A stretch of DNA of 64,000 bases from Chloroflexi bacterium 54-19 (GTDB taxonomy: Bacteria > Chloroflexota > Chloroflexia > Chloroheliales > Chloroheliaceae): the NCBI GenBank assembly GCA_001898225.1, contig MKTJ01000072.1, positions 248,001 to 312,000 of the forward strand, in the 5' to 3' direction. Under the pieces are notes generated by a model. It was not told the origin of the DNA. It did not search any database and worked only from the letters and a program-made list of their open reading frames with translations. A program made the position numbers and the translations under genes. Below, in pieces: positions 50,276-58,797 of this stretch (positions are counted from its first letter, which is position 1; the number at the start of each line of letters is the position of its first letter).

Positions 50276-51673
50276 GTGAACGATTATTTGCTAAACGCGG
50301 CTTACCTGGTTGCCGCCGTACTCTTTATTCTTGGGTTAATGGCCCTGAACTCACCCCGTACGGCCCGGCGCGGTATCTTCCTGGCCGAAATAGGCATGTT
50401 ACTGGCGGTCGTAGGGACGCTTCTTCGGAACGAGATAGTCTCTTTTGAATGGATAATTGTCGGTTTTATTATTGGGTCTTTGATTGGCGGGGCCATGGCT
50501 ATCTTCATGCCGATGACCGCCATGCCCCAGCGGATTGCGCTCTCCCACTCTTTTGGGGCCCTGGCGGCGGCCCTGGTCGGTATCGTCAAATACAACGAGC
50601 ATCTTCCCCATGTGGATAATGCCCTGATGGTCGTTATCGGTTTTGAAGTCTTGCTGGGCTCTCTTACCGTCACGGGTAGTTTGATGGCTTTCGGGAAGTT
50701 GCAGGAGCTTATCAAGGGTGCCCCAATCGTCTATCCGTTTCAGAACATATCCAATATCATCCTGTTTTTTGGCACCGTCAGTCTGTTTATTATTCTCATC
50801 TTTTTCCCCGGACTGACGGTGCTTTTTTACGTGCTAATAGGCGCGGCCCTTTTAGTAGGTATTTTGATGGTGCTGCCGATAGGGGGAGCCGATATGCCGG
50901 TGGTCCTGGCGCTCTTAAACTCCTATTCCGGCCTGGCGGCGGCAGCTACCGGGTTTGCCATTGACAATAAGATGCTCATCATTGCCGGGTCACTCGACGG
51001 CGCTTCCGGTTTCTTCCTCTCCATGATGATGAGCAAGGCCATGAACCGTTCTTTTGCCAACGTGCTATTCGGGGCAGTCGGCAGCGCCCCATCGGGCCAG
51101 GCTGCAACAGGCCAGGAAGAAGCGAAGACCGTCACCCGTTATACTCCCGAAGATGTCAGCTACATGCTTGAAAACGCTCGCTCTGTCATAATAATTCCGG
51201 GATATGGGATGGCGGTAGCCCAGGCTCAGCACGTCGTGCAGGAGCTATCCGCCAGCCTGATAGCGCGGGGTATTCTTGTGCGCTTTGCCATCCACCCGGT
51301 GGCAGGCCGGATGCCAGGGCATATGAATGTGCTTTTGGCCGAGGCCAATGTGCCTTATGACTTGCTTTGCGAACCGGAGCAGATAAACGACGATTTTCCT
51401 AATACTGACGTGGTAATCGTGGTCGGCGCTAACGACGTGGTTAACCCGGCGGCTCGTTATAAAAAGGATAGCCCGCTTTACGGGATGCCTATTTTCGATG
51501 CGGATAAAGCGCATACTATCGTGGTTCTCAAGCGCAGCCTTAACCCTGGTTTTGCCGGGGAAGACAATGAGCTTTTCTACGATAAAAAGACCATGATGGT
51601 TTTCGGGGACGCCAAAAAAACCCTGACCAGCCTGGTGCAACTGCTGAAAGAAAGGGCGGCAGTCGCCGTTTAA
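50276..51673 (+). CDS. pntB: NAD(P) transhydrogenase, subunit beta
   Basis: A 465-residue inner-membrane subunit. About nine hydrophobic helices fill residues 1-260 (including HSFGALAAALVGI and NSYSGLAAAATGFAI). The NADP(H)-binding domain III follows at about 285-462 (IIPGYGMAVAQAQH, HPVAGRMPGHMNVLLAEA, VIVVGANDVVNPAA). The GTG start has GGAGG at a good distance and is two bases past the previous stop. It carries the proton path and NADP site. A strong terminator follows. Confidence 0.96.
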   Translation: MNDYLLNAAYLVAAVLFILGLMALNSPRTARRGIFLAEIGMLLAVVGTLLRNEIVSFEWIIVGFIIGSLIGGAMAIFMPMTAMPQRIALSHSFGALAAALVGIVKYNEHLPHVDNALMVVIGFEVLLGSLTVTGSLMAFGKLQELIKGAPIVYPFQNISNIILFFGTVSLFIILIFFPGLTVLFYVLIGAALLVGILMVLPIGGADMPVVLALLNSYSGLAAAATGFAIDNKMLIIAGSLDGASGFFLSMMMSKAMNRSFANVLFGAVGSAPSGQAATGQEEAKTVTRYTPEDVSYMLENARSVIIIPGYGMAVAQAQHVVQELSASLIARGILVRFAIHPVAGRMPGHMNVLLAEANVPYDLLCEPEQINDDFPNTDVVIVVGANDVVNPAARYKKDSPLYGMPIFDADKAHTIVVLKRSLNPGFAGEDNELFYDKKTMMVFGDAKKTLTSLVQLLKERAAVAV

Positions 51674-51783
51674 GGCGGGCAACTCTCTGGCCGGACTTAC
51701 GTCGAAACGTGCTTTAGCGGGTTGCTTTTTCGCCTGGATTTCAGAGGTTAGGTAGCACAAATCGGTAAGAAAAGACTTGTAAA

Positions 51784-51816
51784 AAAAGAGGCCGGCCTGC
51801 TCTACCGGCCTCTTTT
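51784..51816 (+). terminator. Intrinsic terminator of the pnt operon
   Basis: AAAAGAGGCCGG (51784-51795) and CCGGCCTCTTTT (51805-51816) form a perfect 12-bp stem ending in TTTT. It lies 111 bp past the pntB stop. Confidence 0.85.
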
Positions 51817-51921
51817 GGGTTGTTGAGTGAACAAAATAGGAGAGTAAGCAAAGAGGTAAAATAAGAAGATAAGGTCTACCCGGTCCGCTCGGCAGGGTTG
51901 CCGGGGCATAGCCGGGAACAG

Positions 51922-51953
51922 GGGTTTTTGACCTTATTTAAGGTCAAAAACCC
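51922..51953. terminator. Intrinsic terminator of the alcohol dehydrogenase gene
   Basis: GGGTTTTTGACCTTA (51922-51936) and TAAGGTCAAAAACCC (51939-51953) are perfect inverted copies. It lies 46 bp past the stop of the minus-strand alcohol dehydrogenase, in the 325-bp gap between it and the converging pnt operon. No other gene is seen in this gap. Confidence 0.7.
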
Positions 51954-51998
51954 TTCGTGGCTTACCACTCCTGACAAGAGTGATAAGTTAGTTTAGCT

Positions 51999-53066
51999 TT
52001 AGAACTCGTAGACGAGCCGGGCTTTTACCAGGCCCATTTCAACGGCGGCATAATCTTCGTTAACCGTCTCAATTTTCCGCTTCTCATAGATAACTTTAGT
52101 TTTCCCGGCGGCGTGAAGTTCGAACACCTCGGCCAGGTCGGTGCGGGTGCCGACAATCGAGCCCACAATTTTGATACCATTGAGGACGGTTTCAAAAATC
52201 GGTAACTGCATAAAGTTGTCAGCCGGTAAGCCTACCAGCACCAGAGTGCCACCCCGCCGCAGCGATTTGTAGGCCTGTTCGCAAGCCTGGGGCGATACGG
52301 CCAGCACAATGGCGGTATCGGCCCCACCCAGCTTTTTAATTTCCCCAATGGGGTCTTTCCAACCGGCATTGATGGTGTAATCAGCGCCCAGTTCGCGGGC
52401 AAGTTCCAATTTATCGCCATAGAGGTCCACAGCGGCTACCGACGCCCCGGCAATACGGGCATACTGTAGAGCCAGGTGTCCCAGGCCGCCTACCCCAAAG
52501 ACCGCCACCAGGTCCGAAGGCCTGGCCCCGGACATCTTGACCGCCTTGTAGGTAGTGACCCCGGCGCAGGTCAGGGGAGCGGCCTCGAAAGAGTCTACCC
52601 CATCCGGCACCTTAACGACCATCCGGGCATAAGCCCTGACATACTCGGCATACGAACCATCCATGAAATAGCCGGTATTTAGCTGTTTTTCGCAAAGAGT
52701 TTCCCAGCCGGTGTTGCAGTATTCGCACTCGCCACAGGCATAGCCCAGCCAGGGAACGGCTACCCGGTCTCCTACTTGTAGATTGGTGACACCTTGTCCC
52801 AGGCTTTCAACAATCCCTATTCCTTCGTGGCCCGGAATAAGCGGCAATTTCGGTTTGACCGGCCAATCGCCATGGGCGGCGTGAATATCGGTATGGCACA
52901 GCCCGGCGGCGATTGTTTTTACAATGACTTCGCCCAGCCCGGCCACCGGTTTTGGCACTTCCTTTATTTTAAGGGGCGCCCCATATTCTTCGACAACAAC
53001 CGCTTTCATGGTTTCGTAGGGTAGATGAGTCCTCAAACCCGGTCCTCTTGTAACTTCAATGTTCAT
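51999..53066 (-). CDS. Zinc-dependent alcohol dehydrogenase (AdhP-like)
   Basis: A 355-residue medium-chain dehydrogenase. Catalytic zinc ligands Cys57 (GLCHTD) and His80-Glu81 (PGHEG), and the structural zinc set Cys111, 114, 117 and 125 (CGECEYC...C), are all present. The Rossmann motif GVGGLG follows. It should interconvert ethanol or another primary alcohol with the aldehyde using NAD. I keep the upstream ATG at 53066 because AAAGGAG lies at a proper distance, although the family often starts at the later MKAVVVEEYG. The gene stands next to an IS element whose insertion is 190 bp upstream. Confidence 0.95.
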   Translation of the reverse strand: MNIEVTRGPGLRTHLPYETMKAVVVEEYGAPLKIKEVPKPVAGLGEVIVKTIAAGLCHTDIHAAHGDWPVKPKLPLIPGHEGIGIVESLGQGVTNLQVGDRVAVPWLGYACGECEYCNTGWETLCEKQLNTGYFMDGSYAEYVRAYARMVVKVPDGVDSFEAAPLTCAGVTTYKAVKMSGARPSDLVAVFGVGGLGHLALQYARIAGASVAAVDLYGDKLELARELGADYTINAGWKDPIGEIKKLGGADTAIVLAVSPQACEQAYKSLRRGGTLVLVGLPADNFMQLPIFETVLNGIKIVGSIVGTRTDLAEVFELHAAGKTKVIYEKRKIETVNEDYAAVEMGLVKARLVYEF

Positions 53067-53250
53067 CAGGAACCTCTCCTTTCAAAGGCCACCAAGCCAC
53101 ACTGCTTGTTTTACTTTAATCACCTTTCTATTTTAGGTTTGCCAGTTTTATCACCCGTGTTTTAAGCCCTGCCTTAATTACGGGGGATTGCCGGGCGTTT
53201 TTCCAGGTTACCTCCTGGTTAATATAGAGGGTGTGGCTAAAACTGGATTT

Positions 53251-54483
53251 ACCACAAATTTGCTACCGGACATATTTAAAAACTCCGTGGGTCAAGCGGG
53301 ATAAAAGCTGCCGGTAAAGCCATATCCCGGTTCAAAAAGTGTTCAAGCAGGTTCAAACCTAAGTTGAACAAACTTAAATCACAGCGTTCGGTGCGGTGAA
53401 TAATCTTGTTGTAGCCTTTCACCATTGCCACCGTGCCCAGGTAAACTATCCAAAGGTAAGCCAGACAAGCTGCCAGAAGTAATCGAACCAGGCGTTTAGG
53501 CTCTTTTAGATGGCTCTTATCTAGCCGAAACCCTCGGCTTTTAGTATCGCTGAAGAAGGTTTCTATCCTGAATCGCTTTCGGTAATAACACACGGCTTCC
53601 TCAGGTAACGTCAGATTGCTAACCAGGTAAATCGGCTCTTTGTAAGGCGCTTGCCACAGTGCAATCGCCAAAACTGGACCATATTCGTATTTACTAAAAG
53701 CCGCTTCGGCGATACTAACCAGACTGTTGCGTTCAACCGCCAACCCGGCAAAGTTAGTGCGGTCGTCGCCTATCCATAACAGGCTATTCTTGGCTGTACG
53801 GCACACATACTGCCAGCCATAGTAGGCTAAACGGCGAAGAAGGCGGCACCCATCAAACTCGCCATCACCAACAAAGATAACCTGACTATCTTGTGGCACG
53901 AGTGGCTTTACCTGTTTGAGAAGAGCAATATGGTACTTCTCAGCCAGATGACCTTTCTTGGATTTGATGACCAGCCAACCAATTGGCAAGGCTCGGCCTT
54001 TGTAAACAACGTTGATGAGTAGGGCCATGCCACCTTGCCCTACAACCGAACCATCAATGACTAAGACCAGTGGACAATCGGCCAAACTGCTTAGTAAAGC
54101 AGCGGCGAAAGGGGCAAAGATTATCCGGTAATCTTGGTCACGATTGTCGTTTTTGAGCCAGCGATAGAAATTCTTGACCTGGCTTTCGCGTTTAGTGCTA
54201 GTCGGCACCTTTGCAGCTATGTTCGGCAAATTGGTATGGCGACTGCCGACAATACCGCTAATGATGGCCGCTAGCACACTTAAATGTTGTCTTTGGCGTC
54301 CGCTGGCTTCAGGATAAAGTTGCAGCAAATGCGCTTTTATGGAATGATGGCGGCGAAGGTTGTCACTCATGGTCTCTACTCCTGTTCTCTACTTTGGTCG
54401 GTAGGAAAAACAGGCCTAGTTTACCACTCAGTGACGACCTTCTCCTCTTTCACCTAAATTCTGTCCGGTAGCAAAACCACAAA
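53251..54483 (-). mobile_element. Intact IS4-family insertion sequence with 8-bp target duplication
   Basis: Terminal inverted repeats are TTTGCTACCGGACA (53259-53272) and TGTCCGGTAGCAAA (54462-54475), identical over 14 bases and continuing with partial matches. The element between them is 1217 bp. It is flanked by the direct repeat ACCACAAA (53251-53258 and 54476-54483), the expected target duplication. One transposase frame fills it. The insertion sits in an intergenic stretch and does not visibly break a gene. The exact duplication suggests fairly recent transposition. Confidence 0.92.
53276..54370 (-). CDS. IS4-family transposase
   Basis: A 364-residue DDE transposase. The catalytic acids are Asp106 (VIDGS), Asp169 (VGDGEFDG) and Glu270. 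The IS4 signature Y-x2-R-x3-E-x6-K is exact at Y263, R266, E270 and K277. The frame is unbroken and full length for the family, so the element is probably able to move. Its stop lies just inside the left terminal repeat. Confidence 0.95.
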   Translation of the reverse strand: MSDNLRRHHSIKAHLLQLYPEASGRQRQHLSVLAAIISGIVGSRHTNLPNIAAKVPTSTKRESQVKNFYRWLKNDNRDQDYRIIFAPFAAALLSSLADCPLVLVIDGSVVGQGGMALLINVVYKGRALPIGWLVIKSKKGHLAEKYHIALLKQVKPLVPQDSQVIFVGDGEFDGCRLLRRLAYYGWQYVCRTAKNSLLWIGDDRTNFAGLAVERNSLVSIAEAAFSKYEYGPVLAIALWQAPYKEPIYLVSNLTLPEEAVCYYRKRFRIETFFSDTKSRGFRLDKSHLKEPKRLVRLLLAACLAYLWIVYLGTVAMVKGYNKIIHRTERCDLSLFNLGLNLLEHFLNRDMALPAAFIPLDPRSF

Positions 54484-54646
54484 TAGCTTTGGCTGCGCTA
54501 GCAGGTCTACTCCCCAGGATTCGGGGATAATAATAAATAATAAAGGTATAAATACAGGTATAAGATAATCACAATAAGATGTAGTATTTAAAAGATCCTG
54601 ACCCCGGTTAGTCGCTAACTTAATAGCTGGCCGGGCCTGGCAAATT

Positions 54647-55102
54647 TTAATTAAAGGTATGATTTCTGATTGGCGAAATGCCTAAACCGAGTTGTTTTAG
54701 CAAATCGAACTGGTCAAAGCTGGTCCAGCTTTCGGCCAGTATTCCCCCAACGAACCGGTAAATCCCTAAACCTTTAATTTTTATGGTTTTACCGCTTGGT
54801 GGTTCGCCGAAAAAGGAGCCGCTATGGGTAGCGGTGAGACACCAGCGCCTGGCTACGCGGTCACCCTGTCCAAACAGGTCTTCAATTACAAAATGGGTAT
54901 CCGGGAAAGCCTTCAGGAACCTGCCGACATAATCCTTAAACGCCGCCGGTCCAGGGGCTGAAATGTAGGGGTTATTTTCGGTAAAATCGGGGTCCAACAT
55001 TTCATCTATAACGGCAAAATTATGTTTGTTCCAGACTTCCTCGTCAAAAAACCGGGCTAAATCTTTTAATTCTTCAACCGTTATAAGTTTTTCGATTGCC
55101 AT
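54647..55102 (-). CDS. SnoaL/NTF2-like protein
   Basis: A 151-residue cone-shaped alpha+beta-barrel protein of the SnoaL-like ester cyclase group (LARFFDEEVWNKHNFAVIDEMLDPDF, PGPAAFKDYVGRFLKAFPDTHFVIEDLFGQGDRVARRW). The ATG at 55102 with AAAGGGGTG upstream is preferred over a GTG three codons earlier. Members either catalyse isomerisation or cyclisation or are simple binding proteins, so the reaction is unknown. It is on the minus strand near the IS element but in a separate unit. Confidence 0.85.
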   Translation of the reverse strand: MAIEKLITVEELKDLARFFDEEVWNKHNFAVIDEMLDPDFTENNPYISAPGPAAFKDYVGRFLKAFPDTHFVIEDLFGQGDRVARRWCLTATHSGSFFGEPPSGKTIKIKGLGIYRFVGGILAESWTSFDQFDLLKQLGLGISPIRNHTFN

Positions 55103-55244
55103 ATATTTCACCCCTTTCTATTTTCCAAAATTTAGCTAAGGCCAAATATGCCGGTTAACCATTGGCCTGGGTGAGAGAATCAGTGGCATGGATAGAAAGG
55201 CCGGGTGCGGTGAGACAATCACTTCGCACCCGCCATTTTAGCCA

Positions 55245-55556
55245 TCAGCTTTCAGGTTGTGCGGCATCCTCGGTTTCGGTCCTTATTATCTCCAGGGTAC
55301 AGTCCGAAACCATCATGCCAATCGCGCCCACGGCGGCCAGGGTCGGGGAAAGGAGCGCTCCAAGCACCCCCCAGGTCACCGGGATTTCCACAATGGTATG
55401 CCCGTTCTGTTTGATAATCAGGCGCCGAACATTGCCTTCGTGGATGAGTTCTTTGACCTTGTCGTACAGATACTCACCTTTGACTGCTAATTGTTCGCGT
55501 GGTTCGGCAGATTGATTTTGTTGCTCGGAAGGTGAAGTAGTTTGGGACATTGTCAC
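55245..55556 (-). CDS. DUF4342-containing protein
   Basis: A 103-residue protein. An N-terminal Gln/Ser-rich 25 residues are followed by a DUF4342 domain: VKGEYLYDKVKELIHEGNVRRLIIKQNGHTIVEIPVTWGVLGALLSPTLAAVGAIG. The last part is one hydrophobic segment (about 65-90), then a short acidic tail. The function of the family is unknown; a membrane-associated role is suggested by the hydrophobic segment. It follows the 2TM gene by 9 bp, so the two form an operon. Confidence 0.85.
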   Translation of the reverse strand: MTMSQTTSPSEQQNQSAEPREQLAVKGEYLYDKVKELIHEGNVRRLIIKQNGHTIVEIPVTWGVLGALLSPTLAAVGAIGMMVSDCTLEIIRTETEDAAQPES

Positions 55557-55565
55557 ACTCCTTAC

Positions 55566-55979
55566 TTACGATTTAGGTCCAGCCGCCACCGGGGTTTTGT
55601 CCGGGTTGTCAGCCGTATCGGGTTCAGACGGATATGGGGGATACCCGGCCTGCGGTTGAGCATAGTCATAGGTGTTCAGGCCCATATTGCCCAGTTCCTT
55701 CTCCATCATTCTCTGTCTCATCGCGGGGGTATCGGGGAAGATGTAGACGGCCATGAAGTTGAGAATCAGGCCAATCCCCCATCCGGCTATCGGCCAGATA
55801 ATCCAGGGATAATAAAAACCGCCACCGGTCCAACTGGTCACCAGGTAGATAACAGTCAAAAACCCGTTGACTACAAGATAAGTCACCAGGTGCCAGTAAA
55901 AACCCATTTTAGCTTTAACCCGAATCTCCGCCTGGCGGTAAGCCTCGGCTTGTGGGTTGTAATTTTCGTAGTTGTTCAT
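55566..55979 (-). CDS. 2TM domain-containing membrane protein
   Basis: A 137-residue protein with the 2TM domain: a charged RVKAKMGFYWHLVTYLVVNGFLTVIYLVTSW helix followed by WPIAGWGIGLILNFMAVYIF (about 23-90). A Pro/Ala/Asp-rich cytoplasmic tail follows. 2TM domains occur in small membrane proteins and as anchors of sensor kinases; here the domain is free-standing. It is the first gene of a pair with the DUF4342 protein. The function is unknown. Confidence 0.87.
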   Translation of the reverse strand: MNNYENYNPQAEAYRQAEIRVKAKMGFYWHLVTYLVVNGFLTVIYLVTSWTGGGFYYPWIIWPIAGWGIGLILNFMAVYIFPDTPAMRQRMMEKELGNMGLNTYDYAQPQAGYPPYPSEPDTADNPDKTPVAAGPKS

Positions 55980-56226
55980 ATTTGAAACCTCCTATCTATG
56001 GTTTCTCGGCTATATTTAAAACCTTTGAGATGAAAATAAAGGTAGATTGCAGTCAAAGGAAGGTTAGAAATTAAGCTTGATTTAACAAAATAGAAGCCAT
56101 AACTTTTATTTTATTTAAAGAATATTCAAAAGAGGAAGGCACTCTCGATTTAACCAAAGTTAACTACCTATCATCCCTGTTTTTTACCTCCCGGTATTAC
56201 CTTTATAGAAGGTAAACACGCTCCAC

Positions 56227-56241
56227 TTTGCACTCTGCAAA
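56227..56241 (+). promoter_or_regulatory. Short inverted repeat before the PEP synthase ribosome site
   Basis: TTTGCA and TGCAAA flank a CTC spacer (56227-56241), 7 bp before the AAAGGAGG ribosome site of ppsA. It could be a small operator or a translational hairpin. Confidence 0.25.
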
Positions 56242-56260
56242 TTGGAAAGGAGGCTGTTTA

Positions 56261-58687
56261 ATGAACAGTACAAATCAACCCCTTACCGTTGATTTCAATC
56301 AGATTGCTCTCAAAGACATTCCAACAGTTGGTGGGAAAAACGCTTCTTTAGGGCAATTGTTTAATAATTTACGCCCACTGGGTATTAATGTCCCGGATGG
56401 CTTCGCCATAACGGCGGAATCTTACCGGCAATTTCTAAAACAAAATGACCTGGAAAGTCGCCTGAGGGCAATTTTCGCCAATCTCGACTTTGAAGATGTG
56501 AACGAACTGGCAAAACGGGGCAGCCAGGCCAGGACGGCTATTCTTGCCACCACTTTGCCGGAGGAACTAAAAGAGGCCATCCTGGCCTCGTATACGCAAC
56601 TTTGCCAGCGCCTGGGACGTGAGCCCGAACTGGCGGTCCGGTCTTCGGCCACGGCGGAAGATTTACCGGATGCCTCGTTTGCCGGGGCCCAGGAAACCTT
56701 CTTGAATGTGCGCGGCCCGGAGCATTTGCTCAAAGCGGTCGTCGGCTGTTACGCTTCCCTTTTTACCGACCGGGCAATCAGTTACCGGGCCCGGCTGGGT
56801 TACGACCAGCTTCAGGTTTATCTTTCGGTCGGCGTTCAACCAATGGTCCGTTCCGATAAGGCTTGTTCGGGGGTAATTTTTACGCTCGATACCGAGTCAG
56901 GGTTCCGGGACGCGGTGATTGTGTCCAGTTCCTACGGTCTGGGTGAGTTTATAGTCCAGGGTATCGCTACCCCTGACGAATGGATTGTCTTCAAACCCAC
57001 TTTGAAGACCGGCCACCAGCCGATAATTGGCCGCCGGTTGGGTGAAAAAGCCGTCCGTTTGATTTATGGCGACGAAACCCATCCGACCCGGAGTGTGGCA
57101 GTCCACGAAAAAGACCGCGCCAGGTTCTCCCTGACCGATGAAGAAGTGCTGAAACTGGCCCGCTGGGCCTGCCTGGTAGAAGACCATTATTCCCGGCTGG
57201 CCGGACGGCCTCAACCGATGGACATTGAATGGGCTAAAGATGGCCTTACCGGGGAATTCTTCGTTGTCCAGGCCCGGCCTGAAACGGTCCATTCCGCTAA
57301 ATCGCGCCAGGCTTTCGCCGAGGTTTATAAGCTAACTGCTACCCCTGGGCCGGTGCTAGTAAAAGGCCAGGCCGTCGGTGAGAAAATCGGCCAGGGCCGG
57401 GTCCGGGTGGTCAAAGAAGTCTCCGGGCTGGAAGCGGTCCAGGCCGGGGAAGTCCTCGTAGCCGAAAGAACCGACCCAGACTGGGAACCGGCCATGAAGA
57501 AGATTGCCGCTATCATCACCGACCAGGGTGGCCGGACCGCCCACGCGGCCATTGTCTCCCGTGAACTGGGTTTACCCTGTATCGTGGGGACGGGCCAGGG
57601 TACCTCCACCCTCCACGATGGCGACGAAGTAACCGTGGTCTGCTCGGAAGGTGAAGAAGGCCATGTTTATGCCGGGTTGCTGCCCTTTACAACCGAAAAA
57701 GTAAATGCGGCGGTCTTACCCGAAACCCGGACCAGGGTCATGATGAATGTTGGCGACCCTGAAAAAGCTTTTTCCAATTCCTTTATTCCAAACTCAGGCG
57801 TGGGCCTTGCCAGGCTGGAGTTTATTATCAACAACCACATCGGTATTCACCCGATGGCCCTGGCCCGTTATCCCGACCTCAAGGATAAGCAGGCGCGGCG
57901 GGAAATCAAAGCCCGGATTGGGCAAGAAGACCCCAAAGAGTACTTTGTGCGCCGGTTGAGCGAAGGTATCGGGCGGATTGCGGCGGCCTTTTACCCCAAA
58001 CCGGTCATTGTCCGCATGAGCGATTTCAAGACCAACGAGTACGCCGAGCTGTTGGGCGGCGCGGAATTCGAGCCAAAGGAAGAAAACCCGATGCTCGGCT
58101 TCCGGGGTGCTTCCCGGTACTACGACCCGCGCTACGCTGAAGGCTTTGCCCTGGAATGCGCCGCTCTCCTGGCAGTGCGTGAGGTGATGGGCCTGACCAA
58201 TGTGAAAGTCATGATACCTTTCTGCCGAACCGTCGAGGAAGCCCGCAAGGTAATCGAGACCATGGCGGCCAATGGGTTACACCAGGGTAAAAATGGCCTT
58301 GAGGTTTACGCGATGTGTGAAATTCCGGCCAACGTGGTTTTAGCCAGTGAATTTCTGCGGGTCTTTGATGGCTACTCCATCGGCTCTAACGACCTGACCC
58401 AACTGGTGCTGGGGATTGACCGCGACTCCGGGACGGTAGCGCACCTGTTTGACGAACGAAATCAGGCGGTTACCCAGATGATTTACCAGGTCATCGAAGC
58501 GGCCCACAAAGCCGGTAAACCTATCGGGATTTGTGGCCAGGCTCCCTCGGATTATCCTGAATTCGCGGGCTGGCTGGTCGAATGTGGCATCACCTCGATT
58601 TCGTTGAACCCTGATGCCGTCATAAAGACAATCCAGGTTATTGCCAAAGAGGAAGCGCAACAAAAGCACTTTGCCCTGATTAAGTAA
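56261..58687 (+). CDS. ppsA: Phosphoenolpyruvate synthase
   Basis: An 808-residue enzyme that makes PEP from pyruvate and ATP, the entry step of gluconeogenesis. AAAGGAGG 7 bases upstream fixes the ATG at 56261, 11 codons inside the longest open frame. The ATP-grasp domain starts VGGKNASLGQL. The swivelling phosphohistidine domain has GGRTAHAAIVSRELGLPCIVG with His428. The C-terminal TIM barrel ends with SIGSNDLTQLVLGIDRDSG and GICGQAPSD, which carries the catalytic Cys. All expected parts are present. Terminator sequence follows. Confidence 0.96.
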   Translation: MNSTNQPLTVDFNQIALKDIPTVGGKNASLGQLFNNLRPLGINVPDGFAITAESYRQFLKQNDLESRLRAIFANLDFEDVNELAKRGSQARTAILATTLPEELKEAILASYTQLCQRLGREPELAVRSSATAEDLPDASFAGAQETFLNVRGPEHLLKAVVGCYASLFTDRAISYRARLGYDQLQVYLSVGVQPMVRSDKACSGVIFTLDTESGFRDAVIVSSSYGLGEFIVQGIATPDEWIVFKPTLKTGHQPIIGRRLGEKAVRLIYGDETHPTRSVAVHEKDRARFSLTDEEVLKLARWACLVEDHYSRLAGRPQPMDIEWAKDGLTGEFFVVQARPETVHSAKSRQAFAEVYKLTATPGPVLVKGQAVGEKIGQGRVRVVKEVSGLEAVQAGEVLVAERTDPDWEPAMKKIAAIITDQGGRTAHAAIVSRELGLPCIVGTGQGTSTLHDGDEVTVVCSEGEEGHVYAGLLPFTTEKVNAAVLPETRTRVMMNVGDPEKAFSNSFIPNSGVGLARLEFIINNHIGIHPMALARYPDLKDKQARREIKARIGQEDPKEYFVRRLSEGIGRIAAAFYPKPVIVRMSDFKTNEYAELLGGAEFEPKEENPMLGFRGASRYYDPRYAEGFALECAALLAVREVMGLTNVKVMIPFCRTVEEARKVIETMAANGLHQGKNGLEVYAMCEIPANVVLASEFLRVFDGYSIGSNDLTQLVLGIDRDSGTVAHLFDERNQAVTQMIYQVIEAAHKAGKPIGICGQAPSDYPEFAGWLVECGITSISLNPDAVIKTIQVIAKEEAQQKHFALIK

Positions 58688-58700
58688 ACACTCGGTTGAG

Positions 58701-58731
58701 CAAGAGCAGCCCGGCTTACCGGGCCGCTCTT
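58701..58731 (+). terminator. Intrinsic terminator of ppsA
   Basis: CAAGAGC...GCCCGG (58701-58714) pairs with CCGGGC...GCTCTTG (58719-58732) with a one-base mismatch and a short loop, 14 bp past the ppsA stop. A moderately T-rich stretch follows. Confidence 0.7.
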
Positions 58732-58797
58732 GTGTTGAGGTTTTGGCCTTTATAGGACTGAATTTCGCAAGTTTTATTGGCTTGTGCATGAATAATT

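Noticed and set aside
53067..53258. Gene disrupted by the IS element
   Set aside because: Joining the flanks at the target duplication yields no continuous coding frame with recognisable content; the insertion appears intergenic.
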